Shown: in pieces, positions 1 to 8,535 of the stretch
Layout of the letters: each line of letters begins with the position of its first letter
Position numbering within the stretch: the stretch's first letter is position 1
Assembly (NCBI GenBank): GCA_965220315.1
Contig: CBDCPP010000002.1
Span: forward strand, 124,001 to 188,000
Length of the DNA stretch: 64,000 bases
Direction: 5' to 3'
From: JAPOXK01 sp965220315
Lineage (GTDB): Bacteria; Chloroflexota; Dehalococcoidia; Bin125
Translations under genes and position numbers: made by a program
The notes under the pieces: model-generated
What the model saw: only the letters and a program-made list of their open reading frames with translations
Databases searched by the model: none
Told to the model about the DNA's origin: nothing

Positions 1-1088
1 ATTACAAAAACCGACAGGCTGCAGCCAACGCCGAAGTGGACGCGTTCCGGCGTAGCTACGAGCAGTGGGATGGAGAAAACAGCCGCCCTATCGAGGAGCA
101 TGCCGAGCTTGTTCTGAACGCCTCTGAATACCCAGATTGGATGGACATCGATTTTGACCTTGGATTTAACGTCGATACGAAAACCATCGTCGTTGAGTAT
201 CGCCTGCCCTCAAAAGACTCGATGCCTACAGTCAAGAGCATCACATATGTGCAGAGCCGCGACGAGCGCAAGCAGACTCACATTTCTGATCGCGAGAAAG
301 ATGCGTTGTACGAGGATGTCCTTCACCAACTCGCGTTGCGCACCATCCATGAACTGTACGAGGCAGATGATGTCGCGGCACTTGATGCAGTCGTGTTCAA
401 CGGCTGGATCGAGAGCGTCGATCCAGCAACAGGGCAGCGCGGCGAGAGTTGCATCATGTCGATACAGACACGCCGGGACGAATTTCTCGCGCTGAACCTT
501 GCAGAGATCGAGCCCCGAGCTTGCTACCGTTCGCTAAAGGGTGTGTCTGCTGCGAAGCTCGCGACGCTCACGCCCGTCCAGCCAATCCTCCAACTCGATA
601 CGGGCGATCGGCGGTTTGTCGAGTCCAGAGACATCGCTCAGGACTTATCCGCCGAGTCGAACCTGGCGACGATGGACTGGGAGAGCTTCGAGCACTTGGT
701 TCGCGAGATATTCGAGCAAGAGTTCGTCTCGGAGGGTGGCGAAGTCAAAGTGACGCAGGCCAGCAAAGATGGAGGCGTGGATGCGGTTGCTTTCGATCCC
801 GACCCGATCCGAGGCGGCAAATACGTGATCCAAGCAAAACGCTACACCCGCACGGTCGGTGTCGCTGCCGTACGCGACTTGTACGGCACGGTCATGCATG
901 AGGGCGCCGACCGAGGGATCTTGGTGACGACCTCAGACTACGGTGCCGACTCCGTCGGTTTCGCCAAGGACAAGCCGCTGACACTGATAAACGGTGCCCA
1001 ACTCTTGTCACTGATCGAGAAGCACGGACACCGGGCGCGGATTGACCTCAAAGAGGCGCGGGCTCTGCAAGCCGAGCAAACTCTCTGA
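1..1088 (+). CDS. Mrr-type restriction endonuclease-like protein (5' end outside window)
   Basis: The C-terminal third looks like the Mrr_cat restriction endonuclease fold, which cleaves DNA, often modified DNA. Counting from the GTG at 36, a stretch at about residues 210-350 carries D249 in a GGVDAV motif and Q266-x-K268, the PD-(D/E)xK catalytic pattern. The N-terminal 200 residues are not recognised and may sense target DNA or be an adaptor. The frame stays open from base 3 to the GTG at 36, so the gene almost certainly begins upstream of the window and the GTG is probably internal. No methyltransferase is visible here, which fits a type IV-like or solitary nuclease. The nuclease domain is fairly sure; the biological role is not. 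Confidence 0.8.
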   Translation, partial: YKNRQAAANAEVDAFRRSYEQWDGENSRPIEEHAELVLNASEYPDWMDIDFDLGFNVDTKTIVVEYRLPSKDSMPTVKSITYVQSRDERKQTHISDREKDALYEDVLHQLALRTIHELYEADDVAALDAVVFNGWIESVDPATGQRGESCIMSIQTRRDEFLALNLAEIEPRACYRSLKGVSAAKLATLTPVQPILQLDTGDRRFVESRDIAQDLSAESNLATMDWESFEHLVREIFEQEFVSEGGEVKVTQASKDGGVDAVAFDPDPIRGGKYVIQAKRYTRTVGVAAVRDLYGTVMHEGADRGILVTTSDYGADSVGFAKDKPLTLINGAQLLSLIEKHGHRARIDLKEARALQAEQTL

Positions 1089-1216
1089 TTTTCGACTTGC
1101 GTGGCGAGAGGCAACCAACCCGCGCGCCTTATGCCGAGACGATAGGCCCGACTCTAGCTGGCCTCCCCCGCCGCCAGTAGCATTGACGTACCCCCGGTCT
1201 GGACATGGGAGTGCGC

Positions 1217-2047
1217 ATGACCGTCACCACCACGCTCGATCTTAAAGCGACGGCTCAGCGAGTCCGCCGCCATATCGTGGAGATGACAGCAGCAGCGCAG
1301 TCTGGGCACCCTGGTGGATCTCTCTCGGCCGTGGAGATCCTGACGGCACTGTATTTCGGGGGGGTACTGCGCTACGACTCTGCTCACCCCGACTGGCCCC
1401 AGCGAGACCGCTTCGTCTTGAGCAAAGGGCACGCTACCCCTGTGCTGTACGCAACCCTGGCCGAGGCCGGTTACTTCAGCACCGACCTCCTGCCGACGTT
1501 CCGCAAGCTAGACAGTCCGCTGCAAGGCCACACGGTGCGGGGCAAGCCGTCAGGCGTCGAGATGAGCGCCGGCGCCTTGGGGATGGGGCTCTCGTTCTGC
1601 ATTGGTCAAGCGCTGGCAGCGCGGCTGGACCGGCGAGACAGTCGCTTGTACTGCCTGCTCGGTGACGGGGAGCTCAACGAGGGACAGGTGTGGGAGGCGG
1701 CGCTGAGTGCGGCGCATTTCGAGATGGACCGGATCACAGCGATCGTCGACCGCAACCATTTCCAGAACGACGGTCCGGAGGGAGAGATCTTGCGGCTCTG
1801 GGACGTAGCCGAAAAGTTCCGGGCGTTCGGCTGGCACGCGATTCAGGTGGAGGACGGACACGATTTCGACCAACTGCTGGCTGCGTTCGCGGAGACGGCG
1901 GCGGTCACAGGGAGACCGCAGGTAATCGTCGCCGAAACGACGAAGGGGAAGGGCGTGTCCTACATGGAAGCGAATCCAGCCGCCTGGCACGGCAAAGGCC
2001 CATCGCCTGAGCAACTCGCACAGGCGCTAGAGGAGATCGGCTCGTGA
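1217..2047 (+). CDS. Transketolase, N-terminal (thiamine diphosphate-binding) subunit
   Basis: This is the first half of a split transketolase, an enzyme that moves two-carbon units between sugar phosphates in the pentose phosphate pathway. Family motifs include SGHPGGSLS near the N terminus, LSKGHA, and the GDGELNEGQVWEA stretch that binds the Mg-thiamine diphosphate. I chose the ATG at 1217 because GGGAG lies 6-10 bases upstream; an ATG at 1205 in the same frame would add four residues. The 276-residue length is normal for the N-terminal subunit. It overlaps the next gene by 4 bp (GTGA), so the two halves are translationally coupled. Split transketolases are common in several bacterial phyla and archaea. 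Confidence 0.92.
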   Translation: MTVTTTLDLKATAQRVRRHIVEMTAAAQSGHPGGSLSAVEILTALYFGGVLRYDSAHPDWPQRDRFVLSKGHATPVLYATLAEAGYFSTDLLPTFRKLDSPLQGHTVRGKPSGVEMSAGALGMGLSFCIGQALAARLDRRDSRLYCLLGDGELNEGQVWEAALSAAHFEMDRITAIVDRNHFQNDGPEGEILRLWDVAEKFRAFGWHAIQVEDGHDFDQLLAAFAETAAVTGRPQVIVAETTKGKGVSYMEANPAAWHGKGPSPEQLAQALEEIGS

Positions 2048-2997
2048 CGTCGACTGCGGCGCGATCCGCGGCGACGCGCGAGGCATTCGGCCCCACGTTG
2101 ATCCAGCTGGCCGAGGCCAACTACGACATCGTCACGCTGGAGGCGGATCTGTCGGCGTCGACGGGTGGGCGGAAACTGAAGGCGGCATTCCCAGAGCGTT
2201 GGTACACGGTCGGTGCGTCGGAAGCGAACATGATCAGCATGGCAGCGGGCCTAGCCGCGGACGGCAAAACCGTCTTTGCAGCGTCCTTCGCTGTGTTCAT
2301 ACCCGGCCACTGCTTCGATCAAGTGCGCATGAGCGTGGTGCAGCCCGGACTCAACGTGAAGCTGGTCGCCAGTCACGGCGGTGTCAGCGTGGGCGAGGAC
2401 GGGGCGTCGGCGCAGGCGATTGAAGATCTCTCACTCGCGACGGCGCTGCCGGGGATGACGGTCGTCGTGCCGGCCGATGTCGTTGAAGCGGCGCAGGCGA
2501 TCTGGGCGGCCGGGATCACGGCGGGGCCATTCTATATTCGGTTGGGACGGCCGAAGGTGCCCGTGATCTACGGGGACGATTACCGCTTCGCACTGGGCCG
2601 CGCCGACCGCTTGTGCGAGGGGGGAGATGCGACTGTGATCGCGTGCGGCCACTTGGTGGCGGCGGCGCTGGAAGCCGCCGAGCGCCTCGCCGCGCAGGGC
2701 GTGTATGTGCGCGTGCTCAACATGGCGACCATTACACCGCTCGATGAAGAGGCAGTCGCCTCCGCGGCGCGGGAAACCGGCGCGATTGTGACTGCCGAGG
2801 AGCACCTGGTACAGGGCGGGCTCGGCGCAGCAGTCACACGCTCGCTCGCCGCGACTTACCCGGCGCCCGTGGAGCAGGTGGGGGTACAAGATCGCTATGG
2901 AGAGTCGGGCCGGTGGGATCAGCTGCTAGAGCGGTTTGGCCTGGACGCAGATGGGATTGAAAAGGCCGTTCAGCGCGTCCTTAAGCGCAAAGTCTGA
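2044..2997 (+). CDS. Transketolase, C-terminal (pyrimidine-binding) subunit
   Basis: This is the partner half of the split transketolase. It supplies the pyrimidine-binding domain and the C-terminal domain, and forms the active site at the interface with the upstream subunit. Recognisable parts are EADLSASTGG near the start, a conserved glutamate in the GASEANM segment, and the terminal Rossmann-like domain after about residue 190. The length of 317 residues is typical. The GTG start overlaps the stop of the N-terminal subunit. The gene ends only 10 bp from the end of the convergent HAD gene. A confusable family is 1-deoxyxylulose-5-phosphate synthase, but that is normally a single long chain. 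Confidence 0.92.
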   Translation: MTSTAARSAATREAFGPTLIQLAEANYDIVTLEADLSASTGGRKLKAAFPERWYTVGASEANMISMAAGLAADGKTVFAASFAVFIPGHCFDQVRMSVVQPGLNVKLVASHGGVSVGEDGASAQAIEDLSLATALPGMTVVVPADVVEAAQAIWAAGITAGPFYIRLGRPKVPVIYGDDYRFALGRADRLCEGGDATVIACGHLVAAALEAAERLAAQGVYVRVLNMATITPLDEEAVASAARETGAIVTAEEHLVQGGLGAAVTRSLAATYPAPVEQVGVQDRYGESGRWDQLLERFGLDADGIEKAVQRVLKRKV

Positions 2998-3007
2998 CGA
3001 GCAACGG

Positions 3008-3715
3008 CTAGGCAGTGAGTGCGAGCAGGGCCGGGAGTTCGTGCAGGCTCCGCACGACGGCGGTCGTGTGACAATCGGAACGGGTCGGGCTTTCACCATC
3101 CACGTTCAGCCAGATCGCGTCCATCTCCACGCCGACAGCTCCTACGACATCGTGCTCGAAGTTGTTGCCGATGTGCACGGCCTCGTCGGGGCGAACGCCC
3201 AGCGACCGCAGTGCGGCCTGGAAAATCGCCGGCGCGGGCTTTGCCACTCCAAGGTCGCCGGATATGGTCGTAGCGCAGAAATAGCGATCGAGTCCTCCGC
3301 GCCGCAGCTTGGCGCGCTGCTCCGTCCCGGACCCGTTGCTGATGAGTCCGATCGATACCAGCCGAGAGAGCAGCGCCAGCGTCTGCCGCGCTCCTTGCAC
3401 TAGCGCGAGATTCTCGATGCGCGCCGCAGCGTACGCATCCGCGATCCGAGCCGCCACGGCAATGCTCAGTCCAAGCTCACGTAGCACATCCGCCATTAAC
3501 TCTTCACGCGACCAGATCCCCGGCCACTGGCCGCCGTACCGCTCAAAGGTGCGGCCAACGACTAACTGGATGGCTGCGTCGAAGTCCTCATCCGGCACGT
3601 CGTAGCCGAGCGAGCGGAGCGCCTCGGCACCAGCGGCGCGCGCCGCGGAGACGCCAACGCGCTCATCGACCAAGGTGCCGTCGAGGTCGAAGAAGACCGC
3701 ACGGTAGCGGGGCAT
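3008..3715 (-). CDS. HAD-superfamily hydrolase (phosphoglycolate phosphatase-like)
   Basis: The protein begins with the HAD motif FFDLDGTLVDE, whose nucleophile is D10 and acid/base is D12. Motif II (a serine in ISNGSG), a lysine in VAKPAP, and motif IV (HIGNNFEHDV) follow in the right order. Such enzymes remove phosphate from small metabolites in the cytoplasm; the substrate cannot be read from sequence. At 235 residues it has the usual core-plus-cap size. It starts 5 bp after the preceding minus-strand gene and is the last member of the proB-proA operon, so its substrate might be connected to that pathway, but that is only a guess from position. Confidence 0.88.
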   Translation of the reverse strand: MPRYRAVFFDLDGTLVDERVGVSAARAAGAEALRSLGYDVPDEDFDAAIQLVVGRTFERYGGQWPGIWSREELMADVLRELGLSIAVAARIADAYAAARIENLALVQGARQTLALLSRLVSIGLISNGSGTEQRAKLRRGGLDRYFCATTISGDLGVAKPAPAIFQAALRSLGVRPDEAVHIGNNFEHDVVGAVGVEMDAIWLNVDGESPTRSDCHTTAVVRSLHELPALLALTA

Positions 3716-3720
3716 GCGTG

Positions 3721-4155
3721 CTACGGCTCGCCCTCAGCTTCGCGCGCCGCCTCAGCCTCTTCCAATTCGTCCTGGTAGATCTCATACGGCCAGATGGGCC
3801 AGTCAGCAAATTGATCGGGCGGGTCTTCGGTGGGCCCTTCAGGATGCTCCACATCCGCCTCGTGATCCGGCACGTAGGTCTGCATAGGCTCTGCCTTGAA
3901 CTCGATTCCGTCTTCGTGCGTCACGAGACGGGAGAGCGCATAGCCGATCCAAGCAAGGCAGCCGCACTCTACCCGGAACGAGATCGCAAAGCGGCGGCGG
4001 GCGGCCGCCTCGTTACGAACGAAATCATGGAACTCGCCGAGTTCCTCGGCCGGCAGTGCGTCCTCCACGCGCCCGGTGAAAAACGCCTCGAGAACATCCG
4101 AGGCGTCGTCGGTCGGATCGTCGCCAGAGGACGGTTGAGTTTCAACTTCTGTCAC
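3721..4155 (-). CDS. Acidic protein of unknown function in proline operon (orf144)
   Basis: I do not recognise this 144-residue protein. It is rich in Asp and Glu at both ends, with a more conserved-looking centre that contains a CGCLAWIGYALS segment. It has no signal peptide and no membrane segment. The GTG start lies 3 bp after the stop of the upstream small gene, and the HAD gene starts 5 bp after its own stop, so it is almost certainly co-transcribed with proB and proA. The tight packing on both sides and the absence of a competing frame support a real gene. A role with its neighbour orf105, as a pair, is an inference only. Confidence 0.65.
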   Translation of the reverse strand: MTEVETQPSSGDDPTDDASDVLEAFFTGRVEDALPAEELGEFHDFVRNEAAARRRFAISFRVECGCLAWIGYALSRLVTHEDGIEFKAEPMQTYVPDHEADVEHPEGPTEDPPDQFADWPIWPYEIYQDELEEAEAAREAEGEP

Positions 4156-4158
4156 GGA

Positions 4159-4476
4159 TCAGCCCTCCGCGCCGTCGGCCAAGTCGTCAGCATTTCCCAT
4201 CCCTTCCTCGTCCGAGTAGACGCCCAACTCGGAACCGCTCCAGACCGTCACCACGAAATCGTCGCGAAACGGTTCAGCGGTCCGGACGATCTTATCGTCG
4301 ATATCTGCGATCACATCCTGGATGTCAACATCACTCCAGTCGGTGGGCACGCAGAGGGTGCCGTACACGATCGAAGGCGTGAAGTGGAGGTCCACGCGCG
4401 CCGCGCTACCAGCCTCGTTCTCAACGACAAAACACTCTGACTGGGGCGTCCGGCTCTCGCGCTCATACTGAAACAT
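4159..4476 (-). CDS. Small acidic protein of unknown function in proline operon (orf105)
   Basis: This 105-residue protein has no domain I can name. It alternates predicted beta strands (VDLHF, DDFVVTVW) with an acidic loop and a strongly acidic C-terminal tail, so it is probably a small soluble beta-rich protein. It starts with ATG 9 bp downstream of the proA stop and is followed 3 bp later by orf144. It has no signal peptide. The spacing makes it a member of the proB-proA transcription unit. Whether it belongs to proline synthesis or is just carried along cannot be told from the sequence. Confidence 0.62.
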   Translation of the reverse strand: MFQYERESRTPQSECFVVENEAGSAARVDLHFTPSIVYGTLCVPTDWSDVDIQDVIADIDDKIVRTAEPFRDDFVVTVWSGSELGVYSDEEGMGNADDLADGAEG

Positions 4477-4485
4477 AACGTTTCT

Positions 4486-5760
4486 CTAGCTGGGACGAAT
4501 CTGGCCGTCGCCGCGCACGACCCATTTGTACGAGGTCAACTCGCGAAGCCCCATGGGCCCACGGGCGTGTATCTTTTGTGTGCTAATGCCGATCTCGGCA
4601 CCTAAGCCGAACTGCCCGCCGTCCGTGAACTGGGTCGAGGCGTTCACGTAGACTGCCGCAGCGTCGACCTCCCGCAGGAAGCGCTCGCCTAGTGCAATAT
4701 TCGTAGTGCAGATCGCCTCCGAGTGACCGGAGCCATGAACAGCGATGTGCTCCAGCGCCTCATCGGCACTGCCCACGACGCGCACCGCCGCGACGGGCCC
4801 CAGAAACTCAGTATCGAAGTCGTCAGGGATGGCCGCAACCGCGTTAGCCTCCGCCTCTTCCAGGATTGTCAGCGCCTCCCTATCCGCACGGAACTGGATG
4901 CCTTTGTCCGCCCAGCGGGCAGCCAGCTTCCGCAGAAAGGGCGCGGCAATCTCGCGATGGACGATGAGGGAATCCATTGCGTTGCAAATCGACATGCGCC
5001 TGGTCTTCGCGTTGTTCACGATGTCGAGCGCCGCGCCGGCGTCGACGGTAGCGTCAACGTAGACATGGCAGATACCAACGCCGCCGGCTACAACCGGCAT
5101 TTTGGCCTCGTCGCGCACGCGCCGGATCAGATCGGCACCGCCGCGTGGCACCATCAGGTCGATCAGGTCGCTCATCTGGAGCAGCTCTCCGACAAAGACC
5201 CTATCGCTGCTGTCGATGAACTGCAGGGATGCGTCCGGCAACGCGGCGGCGTTCAGCGCCTCACGGCAGATCCCCGCCAGCACTCGGTTGCTGCGGAGCG
5301 CTTCCTTGCCTCCCCGCAGGACACAGGCGTTACCGCTCTTGAGGCAAAGCGCCGAGATGTCAATCGTGACGTTGGGACGGCTCTCGAAGATGGCGCCGAT
5401 CACGCCCAACGGCACGCGCACTCGCTGGATCCGCAACCCATTGGGCATGACGTGCTGCGCGATGGTCTCGCCTACCGGATCGTCCAAAGCGGCGAGGCGA
5501 AGCACGTCTTCCGCTTGCGCCGCCAAGCGCTCCTCGGTGAGCAGGAGGCGGTCGAGGAAAGCAACGCTGATCCCTGCGTCCTCCGCGTCGCGCATGTCCT
5601 GCGCGTTGGCGGCGAGGACCTCGTCGCACCGGCTCCGTAGACCCGCAGCGATGCCCTCCAAAGCAGCGTTCTTAGCAGCGCTTCCCGCATAGGCCAGCAC
5701 ACGGCTGGCCGCGCGCGCGGCTTCTGCTTGCGCTTGGACAGTGCTAAACGAGACAGTCAT
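4486..5760 (-). CDS. proA: Gamma-glutamyl phosphate reductase
   Basis: ProA reduces gamma-glutamyl phosphate with NADPH to glutamate-5-semialdehyde, the second step of proline synthesis. The protein has the aldehyde-dehydrogenase-like fold, with the ESRPNV segment near residue 130, a GNACVLRGGKEA nucleotide-binding stretch, and the catalytic cysteine in MSICNAMDSL. The C-terminal EIGISTQKIHARGPMG signature is intact. At 424 residues it is full length. The ATG overlaps the stop of orf110 by 4 bp, so it is coupled to that gene rather than directly to proB. Confidence 0.96.
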   Translation of the reverse strand: MTVSFSTVQAQAEAARAASRVLAYAGSAAKNAALEGIAAGLRSRCDEVLAANAQDMRDAEDAGISVAFLDRLLLTEERLAAQAEDVLRLAALDDPVGETIAQHVMPNGLRIQRVRVPLGVIGAIFESRPNVTIDISALCLKSGNACVLRGGKEALRSNRVLAGICREALNAAALPDASLQFIDSSDRVFVGELLQMSDLIDLMVPRGGADLIRRVRDEAKMPVVAGGVGICHVYVDATVDAGAALDIVNNAKTRRMSICNAMDSLIVHREIAAPFLRKLAARWADKGIQFRADREALTILEEAEANAVAAIPDDFDTEFLGPVAAVRVVGSADEALEHIAVHGSGHSEAICTTNIALGERFLREVDAAAVYVNASTQFTDGGQFGLGAEIGISTQKIHARGPMGLRELTSYKWVVRGDGQIRPS

Positions 5761-6089
5761 TGATTCCGACTCTTGGCCGCGATCTCGGGTGGGGCGCCTT
5801 CGCCCAAGAAGAGATACTCGTCGCTGGTGATGCCGAGACGTTGGCCGGCACCCTGCACCACGCGGATGGGGAAGAGATCGGTGCGATCGAGAGGACGCAG
5901 CTGGTACGTCCCGTGCAGCACGGAGGTCGGCACGGTGAGCGAAGAGATCTTGCCGGACCAGCGATGCTCCCGGGCGCGGCCGTTGATACTGGTTTCGATC
6001 TCCATATGCACGTAGCCCTCGGTCACCGGCCTCCCCATCTTGGTTAGAATCAGCGCTGCGAACTCGCGCCGGCGCCGCATCGTTGTCAT
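5757..6089 (-). CDS. Unknown small protein between proB and proA (orf110)
   Basis: I do not recognise this 110-residue protein. It begins with a basic MTTMRRRREF stretch, continues with predicted beta strands (YVHMEIETSI, STVLHGTYQL-like region) and ends with a short charged tail. There is no signal peptide, membrane helix or cysteine cluster. It starts 51 bp after proB and its stop overlaps the proA start by 4 bp, so the ribosome that finishes it can restart on proA. That coupling is strong evidence that it is translated. A regulatory or scaffolding role in proline synthesis is possible but unsupported. Confidence 0.65.
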   Translation of the reverse strand: MTTMRRRREFAALILTKMGRPVTEGYVHMEIETSINGRAREHRWSGKISSLTVPTSVLHGTYQLRPLDRTDLFPIRVVQGAGQRLGITSDEYLFLGEGAPPEIAAKSRNQ

Positions 6090-6140
6090 TTGCTGCTCCG
6101 CTAGCAGTGTAGCCGGGCCGGCAGAACCTTTGGCCTGTCG

Positions 6141-7283
6141 CTAGAGCAAGACCAGATTGTCGCGATGGATAATCTCGTCCCCATAGTGGTAGCCGAGTAG
6201 CTCCTCGATCCGCTCCGAGCGCTGCCTCTGAATCTGCGACGCCTCCTCCGCACCGTAGTTGCTGATGCCGACCGCGAGCCGATCTCCACTCGCACCCTCC
6301 ACAGCCACGATGTCGCCACGCTCGAAGTCGCCGCGCACTTCGACGACGCCGACAGGCAGCAGGCTGCGCCTGTTGTGGCGCAGCGCCTGTACAGCACCCG
6401 CGTCGATCACGAGGCGACCAGCTCCCGCACTCAGTCCGGAAAGCAGCCAGCGCTTGCGGCTCTCCGTACGGGTGGAGCCCGGCCAGAAACGCGTCCCCAG
6501 GACTTCGCCATTAGCGATACGCCGGAGCGCGTCTGGCTCGCGACCATTGGCAATCACGACGGTAGTGCCGGTCCCGGTCGCCAGGCGCGCAGCTTCGACT
6601 TTGGCACGCATACCACCGCGGCCACCGCGGCCCGCTGGGCCGGCGTAGTCCGCCACGGCATCTATCTGCTCGACATCGCGGATTAGCTCGGCTTGTGGAT
6701 CGGTGCGGGGGTCGCTGCGGAAGAGACCATCAACGTCGCTGAGTATGACCAGCAGATCAGCATCGATCAGGTTGGCGACCAGCGCGGAGAGGCTGTCATT
6801 CTCGCCGAAGGCACCACCGCGGAGCTCTTCGTCAGCGACAACATCGTTCTCGTTGATGATAGGTACGACACCGAGACGCAGGAGAGCATCGATGGTGTTG
6901 CGTGCGTTAAGGTAGCCGCCACGCTGGGCCAGGTCGGCGCGGGTGAGGAGCGCTTGTGCTGCCATGAGGCCGTGCTCATGCAGAAGAGTATCGTAGCGCT
7001 CCACCAAGCGGCTCTGGCCGATCGCCGCAAGCACTTGGCGGTCCGCAATGTCTCGCTGCAGCTGGGGGATGGCCAAGCGATCGCGACCAAGCGCCACGGC
7101 GCCGCTCGTGACGACTGCCACCTGCGCGCCATCCGCGACAAGCGCCGACACCTGGCCCACCAAGTCGGCCAGCACGGCCGCATCTAGCTGCCCCCCGTCC
7201 GAGGTCAACAGCTTGCTGCCGAACTTCGCGACGATACGCGAGCTGTCTTCCTTAACAGTGCCTTGCGCGTCAGTCCCCGCCAT
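6141..7283 (-). CDS. proB: Glutamate 5-kinase with C-terminal PUA domain
   Basis: ProB phosphorylates glutamate to gamma-glutamyl phosphate, the first and usually feedback-controlled step of proline synthesis. The amino-acid kinase fold is seen in KFGSKLLTSDGG near residue 20, AVVTSGAVALG near 60, and INENDVV with GENDSLSALVA at about 145-165. A PUA domain occupies roughly residues 285-375. The length of 380 is typical for the long form. It heads a minus-strand operon with orf110, proA, orf105, orf144 and a HAD gene. The divergent YihY gene starts 112 bp away, so the proB promoter must lie in 7284-7395. Confidence 0.95.
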   Translation of the reverse strand: MAGTDAQGTVKEDSSRIVAKFGSKLLTSDGGQLDAAVLADLVGQVSALVADGAQVAVVTSGAVALGRDRLAIPQLQRDIADRQVLAAIGQSRLVERYDTLLHEHGLMAAQALLTRADLAQRGGYLNARNTIDALLRLGVVPIINENDVVADEELRGGAFGENDSLSALVANLIDADLLVILSDVDGLFRSDPRTDPQAELIRDVEQIDAVADYAGPAGRGGRGGMRAKVEAARLATGTGTTVVIANGREPDALRRIANGEVLGTRFWPGSTRTESRKRWLLSGLSAGAGRLVIDAGAVQALRHNRRSLLPVGVVEVRGDFERGDIVAVEGASGDRLAVGISNYGAEEASQIQRQRSERIEELLGYHYGDEIIHRDNLVLL

Positions 7284-7395
7284 AGGTCTCGCCTCGGTTA
7301 CCCCTTCGCGATCACTGTAAAGCAGCGACTCGCCACGGCATGGCGTCTAGACAACGCTCCGCCGGACGCCGCACAGCAGTCGATATCATTGAAGA

Positions 7396-8532
7396 ATGCG
7401 AAAGCGCTGGCTCGACTGGCGGCACTGGTGGGCGGTCCACCTTCAGTGGTGGTGGGGCGACACCACATTGCTCGTGCGGCGGAGCGTGCAGGAGTTCCTC
7501 GACGACCGCTGCACCTATCTGGCGGCCGGCATCTCCTATTACGCGCTGTTCTCCATCTTTCCGTTCGTAATCCTGTTCGTCTCAATCAGTGGCTTGATCT
7601 TGCAAAACGACACGTTGCGCGAGGATCTGATCGCCGAACTCGCGGAGGTCCTTCCAGTGTCGGAGGACGAGGGGCGCGACAACATCGAGGAACTTGTCGA
7701 TGGCGTCGCAACGAGTCTCTCTGCCCTCGGCCTGCTGAGCGTGGTTGCGCTGATCTGGTCGGCGTCGGGAATGATGGGCGCGATCCGGCGGGCGCTCAAC
7801 GAAGCGTGGGACACCGACTTCCGCCGCCCCTTCCTGCAGGCCAAGCTGTTGGACCTCGCGATGATCATGGGGTTGGGCGTCCTGGTCATGCTGTCGCTGG
7901 GCGCGACCCTCTTTTTGCAAGTCGCACGACGTGCGAGTGAGAGTCTGTCCGATGCTCTCGGACCAGCAGGAGCAGGGGCCGCGATCGGCTTCGAGGTGCT
8001 GGCGGTCCTGATTCCGCTGCTGCTCTCCTTCGGAGTCTTCTTGACGCTCTATACCGTGGTGCCGGCGGTGCAGACGCACATCCGCCACGTATGGCCGGGC
8101 GCGCTCGTGGCCGCGATTGGGTTCGAGCTCGTCAAGAACGCATTCGCGATCTACCTGGCCACCTTCGGCAATTACGATGCCGTCTACGGATCGCTGGGCG
8201 CCGTTACAGCCTTCCTATTCTTCGTCTTCCTCAGCGCCAACATCATGCTGTTTGGGGCCGAGTTGGCGGCGGAATGGCCACGGGTCATCCACGGACACTA
8301 CGACGCGGCGTTCGATCGTCCGTCCGGCGGTTCCACCCGCAAGCAGATCACGGCAGCGGCCAAGGGCCTCTTCGTGGCTTCATCACCGATGCCAAAGCAT
8401 GTAGAGGCAGAGGCTGGGGCAGCGCGCAAACAGCAGAAGGCCAAGCACATAGAGCAGGAACTCGCCCACCGCCGGGACGCTAGCGCTGCGGCGGATCCAA
8501 ACGCCGCGCGTGACGCAGAGGAGTGCGACTAG
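7396..8532 (+). CDS. YihY/UPF0761-family membrane protein
   Basis: This is a polytopic inner-membrane protein of the YihY (formerly BrkB or RNase BN) family, whose function is unknown. Family features are the GISYYALFSIFPFVILF first membrane segment near residue 45-60, about six hydrophobic helices in total, and the conserved YGSLGAVTAFLFF segment near 270. The C-terminal 70 residues are charged and probably cytoplasmic. The ATG lies after a GAAGA ribosome-binding sequence. It is transcribed divergently from proB and converges with ileS, whose stop lies 4 bp away. The older name ribonuclease BN should not be used for this family. Confidence 0.88.
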   Translation: MRKRWLDWRHWWAVHLQWWWGDTTLLVRRSVQEFLDDRCTYLAAGISYYALFSIFPFVILFVSISGLILQNDTLREDLIAELAEVLPVSEDEGRDNIEELVDGVATSLSALGLLSVVALIWSASGMMGAIRRALNEAWDTDFRRPFLQAKLLDLAMIMGLGVLVMLSLGATLFLQVARRASESLSDALGPAGAGAAIGFEVLAVLIPLLLSFGVFLTLYTVVPAVQTHIRHVWPGALVAAIGFELVKNAFAIYLATFGNYDAVYGSLGAVTAFLFFVFLSANIMLFGAELAAEWPRVIHGHYDAAFDRPSGGSTRKQITAAAKGLFVASSPMPKHVEAEAGAARKQQKAKHIEQELAHRRDASAAADPNAARDAEECD

Positions 8533-8535
8533 TGT

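Noticed and set aside
1..1088. Complete restriction-modification system
   Set aside because: Only the nuclease part is in the window; no methyltransferase or specificity gene follows, so no system can be claimed.
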